From: Streptomyces sp. HUAS CB01
GTDB lineage: Bacteria; Actinomycetota; Actinomycetes; Streptomycetales; Streptomycetaceae
Direction of reading: 5' to 3'
NCBI RefSeq assembly: GCF_030406905.1
Contig: NZ_CP129137.1
Location: 4,856,001-4,920,000, forward strand
Length of the DNA stretch: 64,000 nucleotides
Shown here piece by piece: positions 62,326 to 64,000 of the stretch. The notes beneath the pieces are model-generated. The model had not been told where the DNA came from. It did no database searches and saw only the letters and a list, made by a program, of their open reading frames with translations. Positions within the stretch are counted from its first letter, which is position 1; every line of letters starts with the position of its first letter. Position numbers and translations under genes: made by a program.

Positions 62326-63360
62326 ATGCCAGGCGCCATTTACGCCGAAGGTCTGGTGAAGACCTTCGGCGAGGTAAGGGCTCTGGACGGAGTTGATCTC
62401 GACGTTCCCGAGGGCACCGTCCTCGGGCTCCTCGGCCCGAACGGCGCGGGCAAGACCACCGCCGTGCGCGTCCTGACGACCCTGCTCCGCCCCGACAGCG
62501 GCAGGGCCGTCGTGGCGGGCATCGACGTCCTCCAGAACCCCAACGAAGTCCGGCGGTCGATCGGGCTCTCCGGCCAGTTCGCCGCGGTCGACGAATACCT
62601 GACCGGCCGCGAGAACCTGCAGATGGTCGGCCGGCTCTACCAGATGAACGCCAGGGCCGCGAAGGCCAGGGCCAGCGAGCTGCTGGAGCGCTTCAACCTC
62701 GCCGACGCGGCCGACCGCCCGGCGAAGACCTACTCCGGCGGTATGCGCCGGCGTCTCGACCTCGCCGCGGCGCTCGTCGTCTCCCCGCCCGTGATGTTCA
62801 TGGACGAGCCCACCACCGGTCTCGACCCGCGCAACCGCCAGGCGCTGTGGGAAGTCATCAAGGAGCTCGTCGGCGGCGGTACGACGCTGCTGCTGACCAC
62901 GCAGTACCTGGAGGAGGCCGACCACCTGGCCGACGACATCTGCGTCGTCGACCACGGCAAGGTCATCGCCCGGGGTACAGCGGACCAGCTCAAGGCGCGC
63001 ACCGGAGGGGAGCGGGTCGAGGTCGTCGTCCACCGGCCCGACGAGATCGCCCCCGCCCGCGACATCCTCCGGCGCTTCGGCGCCGAAGGAGCGGCCGCCG
63101 GCGACATCGCGGTCGAGGAGCACACCCGGAGGCTCACGGTTCCGGTGACCGGCGGGGCCAAGCTGCTCGCCGAGGTCATCCGCGAGCTGGACGCCGCCGG
63201 CGTCGAGATCGACGACATCGGGCTGCGCCGCCCCACCCTCGACGACGTCTTCATCTCCCTGACCGGCCGCCATGCCGAGGAGGGCGCCGAGGACGGCGGC
63301 GAGGTGCCGGCCGCCCGCCAGGGCACGGACCGCAAGGCCGGGAAGGAGGCCGTGAAGTGA
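62326..63360 (+). CDS. DrrA-family ABC transporter ATP-binding protein
   Basis: 344 residues from ATG 62326. Walker A GPNGAGKTT at residues 37-45, signature YSGGMRRRLDLAAALV, Walker B VMFMDEPTTGLDPRNRQAL and H-loop-like LLLTTQYLEEADHLADDICV are intact. The C-terminal 100 residues match the DUF4162/DrrA C-terminal domain (LRRPTLDDVFISLTG). This is a daunorubicin-resistance-type exporter ATPase. The permease starts within its stop codon. Confidence 0.92.
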   Translation: MPGAIYAEGLVKTFGEVRALDGVDLDVPEGTVLGLLGPNGAGKTTAVRVLTTLLRPDSGRAVVAGIDVLQNPNEVRRSIGLSGQFAAVDEYLTGRENLQMVGRLYQMNARAAKARASELLERFNLADAADRPAKTYSGGMRRRLDLAAALVVSPPVMFMDEPTTGLDPRNRQALWEVIKELVGGGTTLLLTTQYLEEADHLADDICVVDHGKVIARGTADQLKARTGGERVEVVVHRPDEIAPARDILRRFGAEGAAAGDIAVEEHTRRLTVPVTGGAKLLAEVIRELDAAGVEIDDIGLRRPTLDDVFISLTGRHAEEGAEDGGEVPAARQGTDRKAGKEAVK

Positions 63361-64000
63361 CCACCGTCCAGGAAGCGGCGGACCGCGCCGCCGCGCCCCG
63401 CCCGCGCGGCGGCATCGCGCAGTCGGTGAGCGACTCGCTCGTCGTCGCCAAGCGCAATCTGATCCGTATGACCCGGATCCCGGAGATGATCATCTTCGGG
63501 ATGATCCAGCCGATCATGTTCGTGGTGCTGTTCACGTACGTGTTCGGCGGTTCCATCCAGGTCGGCGCCTCCACCTCGACCCAGGCCTACCGCGAGTTCC
63601 TGATGGCGGGCATCTTCGCCCAGACCGTCACGTTCGCGACCGCGGGCGCCGGTGCGGGCATCGCCGACGACATGCACAAGGGCCTCATCGACCGCTTCCG
63701 GTCGCTGCCGATGGCCCGGGGCGCGGTCCTCACCGGCCGCACCCTCGCCGACCTCGTGCAGACGGCACTGACGCTCGTCGTCCTCGCCGTCGTGGCGCTG
63801 CTCGTCGGCTGGCGGACCCACGAGAACCTCGGCAAGGTGCTGCTCGGCTTCCTGCTGCTGCTCCTGCTCGGCTACGCGTTCTCCTGGATCGGCGCACTGA
63901 TCGGCCTCTCGGTCCGCACGCCCGAGGCCGCCACCTCCGGCGGACTGATCTGGCTGTTCCCGCTGACGTTCATCTCGAACGCCTTCGTCGACGCCAACAA
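63357..64000 (+). CDS. DrrB-type ABC-2 permease, partial
   Basis: The GTG start at 63357 overlaps the ATPase stop as GTGA; the gene runs off the right edge after about 214 codons. The N-terminus is hydrophilic, followed by helix 1 (MIIFGMIQPIMFVVLFTYVF) and further helices, with FRSLPMARGAVLTGRTLADL in the conserved loop of ABC-2 export permeases. It should pair with the DrrA-like ATPase in drug or lipid export. Confidence 0.9.
   Translation, partial: MTTVQEAADRAAAPRPRGGIAQSVSDSLVVAKRNLIRMTRIPEMIIFGMIQPIMFVVLFTYVFGGSIQVGASTSTQAYREFLMAGIFAQTVTFATAGAGAGIADDMHKGLIDRFRSLPMARGAVLTGRTLADLVQTALTLVVLAVVALLVGWRTHENLGKVLLGFLLLLLLGYAFSWIGALIGLSVRTPEAATSGGLIWLFPLTFISNAFVDAN

Overview
The window is high-GC, gene-dense actinobacterial chromosome with GTG starts, leaderless genes and paired acyl-CoA carboxylase subunits. 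Gene content and order match the Streptomyces core chromosome; from memory they follow roughly SCO4881 to SCO4964 of S. coelicolor, including afsQ1/afsQ2/sigQ. No tRNA, rRNA, CRISPR, prophage or insertion sequence was seen.

Layout. 1-1348: end of a sialic-acid-like (Kdn/teichulosonic acid) wall polymer locus. 1720-10284: an M20 amidohydrolase, then a complete nucleoside uptake and salvage block (BMP lipoprotein, ABC ATPase, two permeases, cytidine deaminase, thymidine phosphorylase). 10383-16081: a gene remnant, STAS protein, NTF2-tailed ECF sigma factor, L,D-transpeptidase, MFS/LysR pair and an alpha/beta hydrolase without a nucleophile. 16197-17384: adenosine deaminase. 17518-23944: small secreted, PspC and VanZ proteins, the afsQ1-afsQ2-lipoprotein operon facing sigQ, and a uridine-kinase-like protein. 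24046-32151: deoC with two aldehyde dehydrogenase genes, PH-domain and PIG-V membrane proteins, a phosphosugar mutase and purine nucleoside phosphorylase. 32710-36785: a cyclotransferase-like protein, an LpdA-type quinone reductase, DeoR and TetR regulators. 36910-43807: biotin-dependent acyl-CoA carboxylase genes (alpha, epsilon, beta) with maf, a 42-residue membrane protein and biotin ligase. 43991-49178: adenylate cyclase, enoyl-CoA hydratase, GAF-GGDEF protein, hutH. 49634-52047: a sortase-type surface protein, an acidic protein and an L,D-transpeptidase lipoprotein. 52282-53690: a patch of gene remnants around an intact DUF1330 gene. 53832-64000: a NarL-type two-component pair, msrA, a cystathionine gamma-synthase-like enzyme, DUF1059, a diverged sigma/membrane-protein pair, MarR, threonine dehydratase and a DrrAB-type ABC transporter running off the end.

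How the genes work together. The most coherent system is a dispersed nucleoside-catabolic regulon. The palindrome CTACGCGCGTAG lies perfectly at four promoters (ABC operon, add, deoC, purine nucleoside phosphorylase) and imperfectly at a fifth (BMP lipoprotein). These genes import nucleosides, deaminate them, phosphorolyse them and cleave deoxyribose phosphate. The aldehyde dehydrogenase beside deoC could oxidise the acetaldehyde released. At add, deoC and the phosphorylase the site lies just upstream of a -10-like hexamer that ends six bases before the start codon, which suggests repression of leaderless transcripts. The regulator is not identified; the DeoR-family protein at 34982-35905 is a candidate but has its own, different upstream repeat.
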